Program-made: the position numbers and the translations under genes
Source: Streptomyces sp. QL37
Lineage (GTDB): Bacteria > Actinomycetota > Actinomycetes > Streptomycetales > Streptomycetaceae
Direction: 5' to 3'
Assembly: GCF_002941025.1 (NCBI RefSeq)
Contig: NZ_PTJS01000001.1
Location: 1,860,001-1,924,000 of the forward strand
DNA length: 64,000 bases
In this document: positions 34,982 through 44,170 of the stretch, piece by piece
Numbering within the stretch: position 1 is the first letter of the stretch
How the letters are laid out: every line of letters begins with the position of its first letter
Notes under the pieces: model-generated
Databases searched by the model: none
Told to the model about the DNA's origin: nothing
What the model saw: only the letters and a program-made list of their open reading frames with translations

Positions 34982-35392
34982 TCAGTTGTTGCCCGCGCCG
35001 TTGCCCGAGAGCAGCGGGATGTCGTTGAGGATGTGCGACAGCGCCTCGTCACCCTTGGCCTGGGTGGAGTTCTCGGTGCACTGCTGGTTCTGCGGGGAGG
35101 ACAGGACGTTGATGTCCTGGACCGAGATCGGGACGAGCCCGAGGAGCGAGCCGACATTGGCCTTCGCGGGCAGCGCGATGCAGGGCTTGTTGAACGAACC
35201 CTGGATCAGGCCGATCTGCGGGCTCATGTCGCCGTGCGTGCTGCTGTTGCCGTAGTACTGGTCGGCACCGTTGCCGTTGACCGACGTCGTGCCGTGGTCG
35301 TTGCCGACCGCCATGGCCGAGGGGGCCGCGGCGGCGGAAACGCCGGCGACGGATGCGGCTACTGCCGCGGACGCCAGAATCTTCTTCATCAT
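34982..35392 (-). CDS. Rodlin 2 (RdlA/RdlB family)
   Basis: The 136-residue precursor has a signal peptide (MMKKILASAAVAASVAGVSA) and the rodlin body: [82 protein letters not shown]. It is the most divergent of the three paralogues in this window, with DQYYGN and a Thr-Glu pair where the others have EAEYGN and Ala-Asp. Either ATG 35392 or ATG 35389 could start it. A GCAACC-N16-GTTGAA promoter lies upstream. Confidence 0.93.
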   Translation of the reverse strand: MMKKILASAAVAASVAGVSAAAAPSAMAVGNDHGTTSVNGNGADQYYGNSSTHGDMSPQIGLIQGSFNKPCIALPAKANVGSLLGLVPISVQDINVLSSPQNQQCTENSTQAKGDEALSHILNDIPLLSGNGAGNN

Positions 35393-35441
35393 GAAACGTG
35401 CCCTTCTGGTATTTCTGTTGCCCGCCTGTCCGGAGCATTCT

Positions 35442-35470
35442 GTTCAACTCCGCCCGGTGACAATGGTTGC
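35442..35470 (-). promoter_or_regulatory. ECF-type (sigma BldN-like) promoter of rodlin 2
   Basis: On the minus strand GCAACC (35470-35465) is followed after exactly 16 nt by GTTGAAC (35448-35442), about 50 nt before the rodlin start. Confidence 0.6.
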
Positions 35471-35579
35471 GCCATTTCACTCGAACGATTTCCCTCGGCC
35501 GTAACACCGCCGACGCGCGCGGTATCCGGTTACGGGAACAGCGCGGAGCGAACGGGCGGGCCGTGCGCCGCGCGGTGGT

Positions 35580-35882
35580 TCAGCCGCCCAGCGGCAGCCC
35601 GCCCAGGAGCGGCCCCGCCGCTTCGGCCACACCGGTCACGGCGTCGGCCGACCTGCTGATCGTGCCGTCCTCGTGAACCGCTTCGGCGGTCTGTCCGACC
35701 GCGTCCACCACAGGGTTCACCACCTGGTCGGGGATCTGCGGCGCGGTGGAGGTCAGCTCGTTCACACCGGTGGTGAGGCTCATCCTGGGGGCCGTGGGGG
35801 TGTTGGCGGCGAAGGCGGGAGCAGCCGCTCCGAGAGCGGCCACGGAACCTGCGACAACGGCGACGGTCTTCGCGTACTTCAC
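35580..35882 (-). CDS. Small secreted protein in the rodlin/chaplin cluster, unknown
   Basis: The 100-residue precursor has a signal peptide (MKYAKTVAVVAGSVAALGAAAPAFA) nearly identical in style to the chaplin next to it. The mature part (about 75 residues) has no cysteine and no chaplin or rodlin motif; it is rich in Thr, Val and Ala, with segments TSTAPQIPDQVVNPVVDAVGQ and AVTGVAEAAGPLLGGLPLGG. GTG 35882 is used: AAGGGA lies 9 nt upstream, and the following AAGTACGCGAAG parallels the chaplin start. Its place among surface-layer genes suggests a surface or export-associated role. I know of no assigned function. Confidence 0.65.
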   Translation of the reverse strand: MKYAKTVAVVAGSVAALGAAAPAFAANTPTAPRMSLTTGVNELTSTAPQIPDQVVNPVVDAVGQTAEAVHEDGTISRSADAVTGVAEAAGPLLGGLPLGG

Positions 35883-36001
35883 TTTCTCAAATCCCTTCTG
35901 CGGGCGGCGTCCGCCGCCACTGAACAGGACAACGATCCAGCCCCACGTGGGGAAACTGCGCGCGCCGGGATTTCCCGTTCGGCCTGCGAGCCCGGAAAAG
36001 G

Positions 36002-36042
36002 GGGAAGGCCCCGGAGCGCCGTATGCGCTCCGGGGCCTTCCC
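36002..36042 (-). terminator. Hairpin terminator after the short chaplin
   Basis: A perfect 18-bp inverted repeat (36002-36019 with 36025-36042) with a 5-nt loop lies 31 nt after the chaplin stop on the minus strand. Confidence 0.85.
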
Positions 36043-36073
36043 ATGACGAGCGATCGGCTCGACCGGCAGAAGG

Positions 36074-36307
36074 TCAGGCGTTGATGCAGGTGTTGCCGAA
36101 GGCCGGGTTCAGCAGACCGATCACGTTGATGGTGTTGCCGCAGACGTTCACGGGAATGTGGACCGGAACCTGCACGACGTTGCCGGACAGGACGCCCGGG
36201 GAGCCGACAGCAGCGGCACCGGCGCCGGCGTCAGCCATGGCCGGGGCGGCGGCACCGAGCGCCATGAGGGTTCCGGCGGCGACGGCGGCAACCTTGGTGT
36301 ACTTCAC
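36074..36307 (-). CDS. Short chaplin (ChpD/ChpF-like)
   Basis: Short chaplins are secreted amyloid-forming surfactant proteins that let hyphae leave the aqueous film and coat aerial structures. The 77-residue precursor has a signal peptide (MKYTKVAAVAAGTLMALGAAAPAMA) and one chaplin domain: AVGSPGVLSGNVVQVPVHIPVNVCGNTINVIGLLNPAFGNTC in short segments, with the two Cys that form the domain disulfide. GTG 36307 is preferred over ATG 36313 because AAAGGG is well spaced only for the GTG. Its neighbours match the chpA-chpD-rdlA-rdlB grouping known from S. coelicolor. Confidence 0.93.
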   Translation of the reverse strand: MKYTKVAAVAAGTLMALGAAAPAMADAGAGAAAVGSPGVLSGNVVQVPVHIPVNVCGNTINVIGLLNPAFGNTCINA

Positions 36308-36471
36308 TTTCATCCCTTTCTGCAGCGGAGTCCTGGGCGGACACGTCTTTCGTGCCGCACGAGCGATTACCTGAATGCGCTCGTGACTCCGGAGCTGTAA
36401 TCCGTAACGATTGGCGGGCGACATCGAAACGCTATGGGAGACGTTTCTCGGAAAACCGCCCGAATGCCACA

Positions 36472-36512
36472 GGCCCGGGCCGCGCGATGGAGGAGTGTCG
36501 GCGGCCCGGGCC
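36472..36512 (-). terminator. Hairpin terminator after rodlin 3
   Basis: A perfect 12-bp inverted repeat (36472-36483 with 36501-36512) lies 17 nt after the rodlin stop on the minus strand. Confidence 0.75.
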
Positions 36513-36528
36513 GGTCATTGAGGGCCGG

Positions 36529-36933
36529 TCAGCTGTTGCCGGCGCCGTTGCCGGAGAGAACCGGAATGTCCGACAGGATGTGCGACAGCGGCTCGTCGCC
36601 CTTGGCCTGCGTGGAGTTGTCCGCGCACTGCTGGTTCTGCGGGTTGGACAGGACGTTGACGTCCTGGACCGCGACCGCGGCCAGAAGGCCGACGAGCGCA
36701 CCGACGTTGGCCTTGACCGGCAGGGCGACACAGGGCTTGTTCAGCGAGCCCTGCACGAGGCTGAGCTGCGGGCTCTGGTCACCCTTGGTCTCACTGTTGC
36801 CGTACTCCGCCTCGGCGCCGTTGCCGTTGATCGACGTCGTACCCGTGTCGTCGCCGATCGCCATGGCGCTGGTCGCCGAGAGACCGAGGATGGAGGCGGC
36901 GACGGCGCCGGTGGCCAGAACCTTCTTGATCAC
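36529..36933 (-). CDS. Rodlin 3 (RdlA/RdlB family)
   Basis: The 134-residue precursor starts at GTG 36933 (MIKKVLATGAVAAS) with AAGGG upstream. The mature sequence is nearly the same as rodlin 1 through [30 protein letters not shown] and [18 protein letters not shown], so the two are recent duplicates. Differences cluster in the signal peptide and in the ALVGLLAAVAVQ stretch. A GGAACC-N16-GTTGAT promoter lies upstream. Confidence 0.93.
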   Translation of the reverse strand: MIKKVLATGAVAASILGLSATSAMAIGDDTGTTSINGNGAEAEYGNSETKGDQSPQLSLVQGSLNKPCVALPVKANVGALVGLLAAVAVQDVNVLSNPQNQQCADNSTQAKGDEPLSHILSDIPVLSGNGAGNS

Positions 36934-36976
36934 GATGAACCCTTCTTGTACCGAGTGCCCCGCAGCGGAGCGTCCT

Positions 36977-37005
36977 GATCAACTCGCCTCCGGGCGTTTG
37001 GTTCC
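36977..37005 (-). promoter_or_regulatory. ECF-type (sigma BldN-like) promoter of rodlin 3
   Basis: On the minus strand GGAACC (37005-37000) is followed after exactly 16 nt by GTTGATC (36983-36977), about 45 nt before the GTG. Confidence 0.6.
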
Positions 37006-37208
37006 CCGTCTTCGGCCCCGTTCACCCGAATGCCAGAACTTCGCTGCTGGGCGAACACGCGTACGTGACCCTTTCGGGTGGTTACACAATTTCCACCGAT
37101 CTCCAAGTTTCCCCCGCATCGTTCGCGTCGTTATGGATACGTCCGCGTCGATGGAATGACTGCCATCAGGGTCACCGGCCACGCGAATTTCCCGGAGAAG
37201 GGCATGTA

Positions 37209-37961
37209 ATGCGACAGGTTCTGAACAAAAGCATGATCGTCATGGCGGCGGCGTCGGGCATCCTGACCGCCGCGGGCGGTTACGCACACGCCGACGCCTC
37301 GGCCGACGGTGTTGCCGCGAACTCCCCCGGTGTCGGTTCCGGCAACGCGGTGCAGGTTCCGGTGCACGTCCCGGTCAACCTCTGCGGCAACACCGTGAAC
37401 GTGATCGCCCTGCTCAACCCGGCCTTCGGCAACACCTGCGCGAATGTCAGCTCGGGCGATCAGCACAAGGAGGAGCACGGCTACGCCTACGGTGACGAGC
37501 ACGGCGACGCGTACGGCGGCGGGCACGGCAACCAGGGCTCCGGCGCGAGCGCGGACGCCCAGGCCGTCGGCTCGCCCGGCGTCCTGTCCGGCAACGTGGC
37601 CCAGGCCCCGGTCCATGTCCCGGTCAACGCCTGTGGCAACAGCGTCAACGTGGTGGGCCTGCTGAACCCGGCCTTCGGCAACGACTGCGTCAACGACAGT
37701 GGTTACGAGCACCCGCCGGTCGAGCCGCCGGTCGTGGAGCCGCCGACCGTCGAGCCCCCGACCGTCGAGCCGCCCACCTCGAAGCCGCCGGTCGAGCCCC
37801 CGGCCGAGGAGCCCCCGGCCGGTAACCCCGGCCCGAACACGCCTGACACGCAGCTGGCACAGACCGGTGCGGGCGACATCGGCATGGCCGCCGGCGCCAG
37901 CGCCGCGCTGCTGCTGGGCGGCGCGGTGCTCATGCGCCGCACCCGCGGTTCGCGCAACTAG
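37209..37961 (+). CDS. Long chaplin with two chaplin domains and sortase signal (ChpA/B/C-like)
   Basis: The 250-residue precursor is a wall-anchored long chaplin. It has a signal peptide (residues 1-28), chaplin domain 1 (~residues 38-79, NLCGNTVNVIALLNPAFGNTC), a His/Gly/Tyr-rich linker (KEEHGYAYGDEHGDAYGGGHG, ~87-108), chaplin domain 2 (~119-160), a Pro-Glu repeat stalk (VEPPTVEPPT type, ~170-208), and the class E sortase motif LAQTG (216-220) followed by a membrane helix and RRTRGSRN. GGAGAAGG precedes ATG 37209. It faces away from the rodlins. No BldN-like promoter was found upstream. Confidence 0.94.
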   Translation: MRQVLNKSMIVMAAASGILTAAGGYAHADASADGVAANSPGVGSGNAVQVPVHVPVNLCGNTVNVIALLNPAFGNTCANVSSGDQHKEEHGYAYGDEHGDAYGGGHGNQGSGASADAQAVGSPGVLSGNVAQAPVHVPVNACGNSVNVVGLLNPAFGNDCVNDSGYEHPPVEPPVVEPPTVEPPTVEPPTSKPPVEPPAEEPPAGNPGPNTPDTQLAQTGAGDIGMAAGASAALLLGGAVLMRRTRGSRN

Positions 37962-37973
37962 TCCGGCGCACGA

Positions 37974-38017
37974 GGAGGGGCCGCCCGGCAGCAGAGATGC
38001 TGCCGGGCGGCCCCTCC
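37974..38017 (+). terminator. Very strong hairpin terminator after the long chaplin
   Basis: A perfect 20-bp inverted repeat (37974-37993 with 37998-38017) closes on a GAGA loop 12 nt after the chaplin stop. Confidence 0.88.
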
Positions 38018-38366
38018 GCTCGTGCCAGGACGCGGCGTCGGACAAGGGACTGCCTGCCCGCCCCAGGAGCACGGCGATCGCCTTGGTCCCGCCGACGTCC
38101 TGACGGCGCGTCGGCGGGCACATCGGGAGGTCGCGCCGACGCCGCGCGGCATCGGCGCCGGACCGTACTCTCGGCCCCGGCGGGGTGCGAGCTGATGCCT
38201 CCGAAGCCGGCCGGATCGAGATCGACCAGGCCCCTGGAGGGCGTTCTGACGGTTCCCGGTGACCCGACGGACCAGATCACACATCCGATGTCAGATGTGT
38301 GATGCCTTGATAGCGTGGGACCGTAGCTTGACAATGGAGAGGCGCCAAGAGGTGGGGAGTTCGCAC
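38018..38366. other. 349-bp intergenic region before the FCD-GntR gene
   Basis: It contains a 10-bp inverted repeat (38088-38097 with 38109-38118) of unknown role and, near its end, the operator-like repeat at 38276-38303. I see no gene with a credible ribosome site on either strand. Confidence 0.4.
38276..38303. promoter_or_regulatory. Operator-like repeat ATCACACATC-N8-GATGTGTGAT
   Basis: A perfect 10-bp inverted repeat with an 8-nt spacer lies 63 bp before the GntR-type gene. The smaller dyad ACATC-C-GATGT (38281-38291) is nested within it. Such paired half-sites suit a dimeric FCD-GntR regulator, so autoregulation is likely. Confidence 0.6.
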
Positions 38367-39098
38367 ATGTCCGGCACAAGCCCCGGTCGCACCCTGTTGC
38401 GACAGGAGGTCGTCGAGGGCATCAAGCGCTACATCCTCGACGAGCGGCTGCGCCCCGGGGACCCGCTCCCGACGGAGCCCGCCCTGTGCGAGGCGCTCGG
38501 CGCGAGCCGGTCCAGCGTCCGGGAGGCCGTCAAGATCCTCGCCGCCCTCGACATCGTCGAGGTGCGCCACGGCCACGGGACGTACGTCGGCCGGCTGAGC
38601 CTGTCCGCGCTGGTGGAGAGCCTCACCTTCCGCGGTCTGCTCTCCCCCGACGACGACTTCCAGGTGATGGCCGACCTCGTCGACGTGCGTGAGCTCTTCG
38701 AGCGGGGCATGGCCGACCGGATCATCTCCTCGCTCTCCACGGAGCAGCTCGACGCTCTGGAGGGCCTGGTGGCGACCATGCGCTCCACCGGCGCGGGCGA
38801 CGGCTTCGTCGCGGCGGACCGGTCCTTCCACGCCCTGCTCGTGGCCCCGCTGGGCAACGACCTGATCGGCCAGCTCTCGATGGCCTTCTGGGACGTCTAC
38901 ACGATCGTCGCACCGCACCTCGACGGCTTCACGCAGGCCGACGAGAGGGCGACGATCGCCGCGCACCAGAACATCGTGGCCGCGGCACGTGCGGGCGACA
39001 CCACCGCGTTCCTGAAGGCTCTGGGCGAGCACTACGCACCTGTCAGGCGCCGTATCGCCGAGGCGCAGAAGTCACCGTCTCCCCGCCGGCCACACTGA
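38367..39098 (+). CDS. GntR-family (FCD/FadR subfamily) transcriptional regulator
   Basis: The 243-residue regulator has a winged-helix domain (VVEGIKRYILDERLRPGDPLPTE, LCEALGASRSSVREAVKILAALDIVEVRHGHGTYV) and an FCD domain with metal-ligand-type residues (DLVDVRELFERGMAD, DRSFHALLVAPLGN, AHQNIVAAARAGD). GGGGAG lies 7 nt before ATG 38367. A perfect inverted repeat upstream is its probable operator. It is followed at once by the remnant of a broken gene, which may once have been part of its regulon. Ligand unknown. Confidence 0.85.
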   Translation: MSGTSPGRTLLRQEVVEGIKRYILDERLRPGDPLPTEPALCEALGASRSSVREAVKILAALDIVEVRHGHGTYVGRLSLSALVESLTFRGLLSPDDDFQVMADLVDVRELFERGMADRIISSLSTEQLDALEGLVATMRSTGAGDGFVAADRSFHALLVAPLGNDLIGQLSMAFWDVYTIVAPHLDGFTQADERATIAAHQNIVAAARAGDTTAFLKALGEHYAPVRRRIAEAQKSPSPRRPH

Positions 39099-39111
39099 AG
39101 GCGGGGCCCCC

Positions 39112-39346
39112 ACGGAGGCCACCGTCGGGGTCGTCAACCGGATGGACGTGGCGCGCAGCGCGGGAACGCTCGACCTGACGGTGCCCGGTGGCTGGACGAC
39201 GAAGCAGGTGGTGTACCCGGCGACGCGTCCGGGCGGAGGCGAACACCGAGGTCACGATCCCCGCCGGCGCCTCCAGGGACGCCACGGCCTGCAAGGCCGA
39301 CGGCAAGCAGACATCGGGCAGCCGGACGGGGGCCGTGGCCCCGTGA
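39112..39346 (+). pseudogene. Frameshifted remnant with a NEW3-like beta-sandwich C-terminus
   Basis: From 39112 one frame reads TEATVGVVNRMDVARSAG, LDLTVPGGW and YPATRPG; near 39235-39240 a single frame change continues it as EANTEVTIPAG and ends SGSRTGAVAP with a stop at 39344-39346. The joined sequence looks like a NEW3-type (alpha-galactosidase-associated) or similar beta-sandwich domain of a secreted glycoside hydrolase. There is no start codon with a ribosome site and no catalytic domain. It is a fragment of a decayed gene, presumably of an enzyme whose main part was lost. Confidence 0.5.
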
Positions 39347-39452
39347 CGCCCCTCCCCGCAGGTGGTGTTGTTCCCCCGTCAGCCCCCGCCCGGCTGCGAC
39401 CATGGGGGACGGCAACTCCGTGGACCCGGGACGGCGGACAGGCGGTAGCGGC

Positions 39453-41374
<1,922 letters not shown>

Positions 41375-41449
41375 AACGGTCCTCCTGCGGTGTCGCCGGC
41401 CGCCGGGACCTCTTGACCGGTCGCCGGGGCATCTGTTTAAGGTGAGTCC

Positions 41450-41471
41450 AGACATAGGACATCTTACGTCT
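41450..41471. promoter_or_regulatory. Imperfect palindrome in the nan intergenic region (candidate operator)
   Basis: The 22-bp site reads AGACATAGGAC then ATCTTACGTCT; 14 of 22 bases are symmetric (AGAC, TA, GA pairs matching TC, TA, GTCT). It lies between the divergent GntR regulator and nanA, 68 bp before nanA, and is AT-rich compared with its surroundings. Confidence 0.5.
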
Positions 41472-41538
41472 CACGTCTCGGTCCCGTCTCCCCTTCCGGA
41501 TGTCGGGCCGGAGTTCCGAACGGCTGGAGCCCCTCACC

Positions 41539-42498
41539 ATGTCCCTGACCGCACCGCTGCACGGCGTCGTACCGCCGGTCTGCACCCCGCTCGACGACCG
41601 TGGGGAGGTCGACACGGCCTCCCTCACCCGGCTCGTCGACCACCTCGTCGACGGCGGCGTGCACGGGCTGTTCGCCCTCGGTTCGACCAGCGAGGTCGCC
41701 TATCTGACCGACGGCCGGCGCGCCACCGCGCTGGAGACCGTGGTCACCGCGGCCGCCGGCCGGGTCCCGGTCCTCGCCGGAGTCATCGACACGACGACCG
41801 CCCGCGTCGTCGAGCACGCCCGGACCGCGGCGAAGCTCGGCGCGGACGCCCTGGTGGCGACCGCGCCGTTCTACACCCGTACGCACCCCCAGGAGATCGC
41901 CGGGCACTTCCGCCGGCTGCGTGGAGCCGTCGATCTCCCGCTGTTCGCCTACGACATCCCGGTGGCCGTGCACTCCAAGCTCTCCGCCGCCCTGGTGCGC
42001 GAGCTCGCCGAGGACGGCACCCTGGCCGGCCTCAAGGACAGCAGCGGTGACGAGGGCGGGCTCCGCCGGCTGATCGTGGAGCTCGGCGGACGCGACGGCC
42101 GGGCGCGGGGCCCGGTGCCGCACTTCAGCGTGCTGACCGGTTCCGAACTCACCGTCGACGCGGCGCTGCTGGCCGGTGCGGACGGCGTGGTGCCCGGCAT
42201 CGGCAACGTGGACCCGGCGGGCTACGTCCGGCTGTACGACGCCGCGCGCGCCGGTGACTGGGAGCTGGCCGCCCGGGAGCAGGAGCGTCTCGTCGAGCTG
42301 TTCGCCATGGTCGACGTCGGTCCGGAGCAGGACATGGGCCGCAGTTCCTCGGCGCTCGGATCCTTCAAGCAGGCGCTGCGGCTGCTCGGCGTCATCGAGA
42401 ACGGCGCCACCGCCTTCCCCCAGATCCAGCTCTCCGACAGGTCCGTCGCACTGATCGCCGAGCGGCTGCGCGCCGCCGGTCTGCCGCCCGTCCGGTGA
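41539..42498 (+). CDS. nanA: N-acetylneuraminate lyase-type aldolase (DapA/NanA family)
   Basis: The 319-residue TIM-barrel protein belongs to the DapA/NanA superfamily of Schiff-base aldolases. In this context it should split N-acetylneuraminate into N-acetylmannosamine and pyruvate. Visible residues: substrate-binding GSTSEVAYL, the catalytic Tyr in LFAYDIP, and the Schiff-base Lys in AGLKDSSGD. GGAG lies 8 nt before ATG 41539. By sequence alone it could be a dihydrodipicolinate synthase or another family aldolase; the following nanK, nanE and nanT genes make sialate lyase the best call. It overlaps nanK by 4 nt. Confidence 0.8.
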   Translation: MSLTAPLHGVVPPVCTPLDDRGEVDTASLTRLVDHLVDGGVHGLFALGSTSEVAYLTDGRRATALETVVTAAAGRVPVLAGVIDTTTARVVEHARTAAKLGADALVATAPFYTRTHPQEIAGHFRRLRGAVDLPLFAYDIPVAVHSKLSAALVRELAEDGTLAGLKDSSGDEGGLRRLIVELGGRDGRARGPVPHFSVLTGSELTVDAALLAGADGVVPGIGNVDPAGYVRLYDAARAGDWELAAREQERLVELFAMVDVGPEQDMGRSSSALGSFKQALRLLGVIENGATAFPQIQLSDRSVALIAERLRAAGLPPVR

Positions 42499-43436
42499 GC
42501 GCGGCGACCGGGGCCGTGGTGATCGGCCTCGACCTCGGCGGTACGAAGATCGCGGCCGCGCTCCTCGCCGCCGACGGCAGGGTGCTGGCCCGGCACACCC
42601 GGCCCACCCCCGCCCGGGACGGCGCCGTCGCGGTGCTCGACGCGCTCGCCTCGGCGGCGGCCGAGGTGGACCCGGGCCGCCTGGCCACGGTGCTCGGCGT
42701 CGCCGCTGCCGGTGTCGTCGACCCCCGCAGCGGCATGGTCACCAGCGCCACCGACTCGATCAGCGGCTGGGCGGGCACCGCGCTCGCCGCGGGTCTCGCC
42801 GACCGTACGGGTCTTCCGGTGGCCTGCGACAACGACGTACGCGCCACCGCGGGACCGGAGCTCGCCGAACTCCCGGACGCAAAAGGGTCGTTGCTGTTCG
42901 CGGCCATCGGTACGGGCGTGGGCGGGGCGCTCGCCGTCGACGGGCGCATGCTCCACGGCGCGTCCGGCATCGCCGGCCACCTCGGCCACCTCCCCAGCGC
43001 GGAGGCGGCCGGACTTCCCTGCACCTGCGGGGCCACCGGACACCTGGAGGTCATCGCCTCCGGCCCGGGTATCACCGCCCACTACGAGCGGCTCACCGGC
43101 ACCCGGGTGGACCGGCTCGAAACGGTGGCCGCCAGGGCGGCCGGTGGCGACGACGCCGCCGTGCGCGCCGTCACCACCGGGGCGACCGCCGCCGGACGGG
43201 CCCTGGGCGGCCTCGCCAACGCGCTCGGCCCGGACCGGGTCGTCGTCGGGGGCGGGGTCCCGCGGATCGGTGCGCTGTACGGCGACGCCCTGGCCGCCGC
43301 CTTCGCCGCCGAGCTGATGCCTCCGCTGCGCGGACTCGTCCCCGAGCCCCCGCGCTTCGGCCACGACGCCGCCGTGCTGGGCGCCGCGGTTCTGACCACC
43401 ACCCTTCCCCTCCACCCCCCGGGAGCTCCCCGATGA
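42495..43436 (+). CDS. nanK: N-acetylmannosamine kinase-type ROK sugar kinase
   Basis: The 313-residue ROK kinase should phosphorylate N-acetylmannosamine at C6. It has the phosphate-1 motif GLDLGGTKIAAAL, the catalytic Asp in CDNDVRATA, AIGTGVGGALAVDG, and the ROK zinc region GIAGHLGHL followed by CTCGATGHLE, where one of the usual Cys ligands is His. GTG 42495 overlaps the nanA stop (GTGA), and its own stop overlaps the nanE start (ATGA). Position between nanA and nanE supports ManNAc over glucose as substrate. Confidence 0.85.
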   Translation: MSAATGAVVIGLDLGGTKIAAALLAADGRVLARHTRPTPARDGAVAVLDALASAAAEVDPGRLATVLGVAAAGVVDPRSGMVTSATDSISGWAGTALAAGLADRTGLPVACDNDVRATAGPELAELPDAKGSLLFAAIGTGVGGALAVDGRMLHGASGIAGHLGHLPSAEAAGLPCTCGATGHLEVIASGPGITAHYERLTGTRVDRLETVAARAAGGDDAAVRAVTTGATAAGRALGGLANALGPDRVVVGGGVPRIGALYGDALAAAFAAELMPPLRGLVPEPPRFGHDAAVLGAAVLTTTLPLHPPGAPR

Positions 43437-44113
43437 CCGCACAGGACCTGGCCGACACCCTCCGGGGCCGGCTGATCGTCTCCTGCCAGGCACCTCCCGG
43501 TGACCCCATGCGGGAGACCGCCACCCTCGTACGCCTCGCCCTCTCGGCCGCGGCCGGAGGCTGCTCCGCGATCCGCGCCGACGAGCCGGAGGTCGTCGCC
43601 GCGATCGCCGGGGCCGTGGACCTTCCGGTCATCGGCCTGTGGAAGGACGGCGAGACCGGCGTCCGCATCACCCCGACCGTCCGGCACGCCCTGGCGATCG
43701 TCCAGGCCGGTGCGGCCGTCGTCGCCGCCGACGCCACCGACCGGCCGCGCCCCGACGGCTCGGCCTTCACCGAGCTGGTCACCGCCGTGCACGCGGCGGG
43801 CGCCCTGGTCATGGCCGATGTCTCCACGCTCGCCGAGGGGATCACCGCCGCCGCCCAGGGAGCCGACTTCGTCTCCACGACCCTGTCCGGCTACGTGCCC
43901 GGGACCCCGGAACAGACCGGCCCGGACCTGGACCTCGTGGCGTCTCTCTCCGCCGCGGTCCCCGTACCGGTCGTCGCCGAAGGCCGTATCAACACCCCAC
44001 AGGAGGCTGCCGAGGCCCTCGCCCGCGGCGCCCACAGCGTCGTGGTCGGCACGGCCATCACCGCACCCACCGCCCTGACGTCCCGCTTCGTCGCCGGTCT
44101 CGCCCGGCCCTGA
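43433..44113 (+). CDS. nanE: N-acetylmannosamine-6-phosphate 2-epimerase
   Basis: NanE converts ManNAc-6-phosphate to GlcNAc-6-phosphate, linking sialate use to amino-sugar metabolism. The 226-residue TIM barrel shows family segments RLIVSCQAPPGDPM, CSAIRADEP, LPVIGLWKD, VVAADATDRPRPDG, MADVSTLAEGITAA, GADFVSTTLSGY, VVAEGRINTP and VVVGTAITAP. The Lys in GLWKD and the Glu in AEGRI, the proposed catalytic pair, are both present. It is the third gene of the operon and overlaps nanK by 4 nt. Confidence 0.93.
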   Translation: MTAQDLADTLRGRLIVSCQAPPGDPMRETATLVRLALSAAAGGCSAIRADEPEVVAAIAGAVDLPVIGLWKDGETGVRITPTVRHALAIVQAGAAVVAADATDRPRPDGSAFTELVTAVHAAGALVMADVSTLAEGITAAAQGADFVSTTLSGYVPGTPEQTGPDLDLVASLSAAVPVPVVAEGRINTPQEAAEALARGAHSVVVGTAITAPTALTSRFVAGLARP

Positions 44114-44170
44114 GCAGCCCTCACCACGCGGGACGGCGACGCCTCGCCGTCCCGCAGCATGGAGCGCACC

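Noticed and set aside
36314..37208. BldN-type promoter search upstream of the short and long chaplins
   Set aside because: No GSAACC-N16-GTT arrangement is present at a useful distance; only partial matches (GTAATC, CGTTAC in the wrong orientation) occur.
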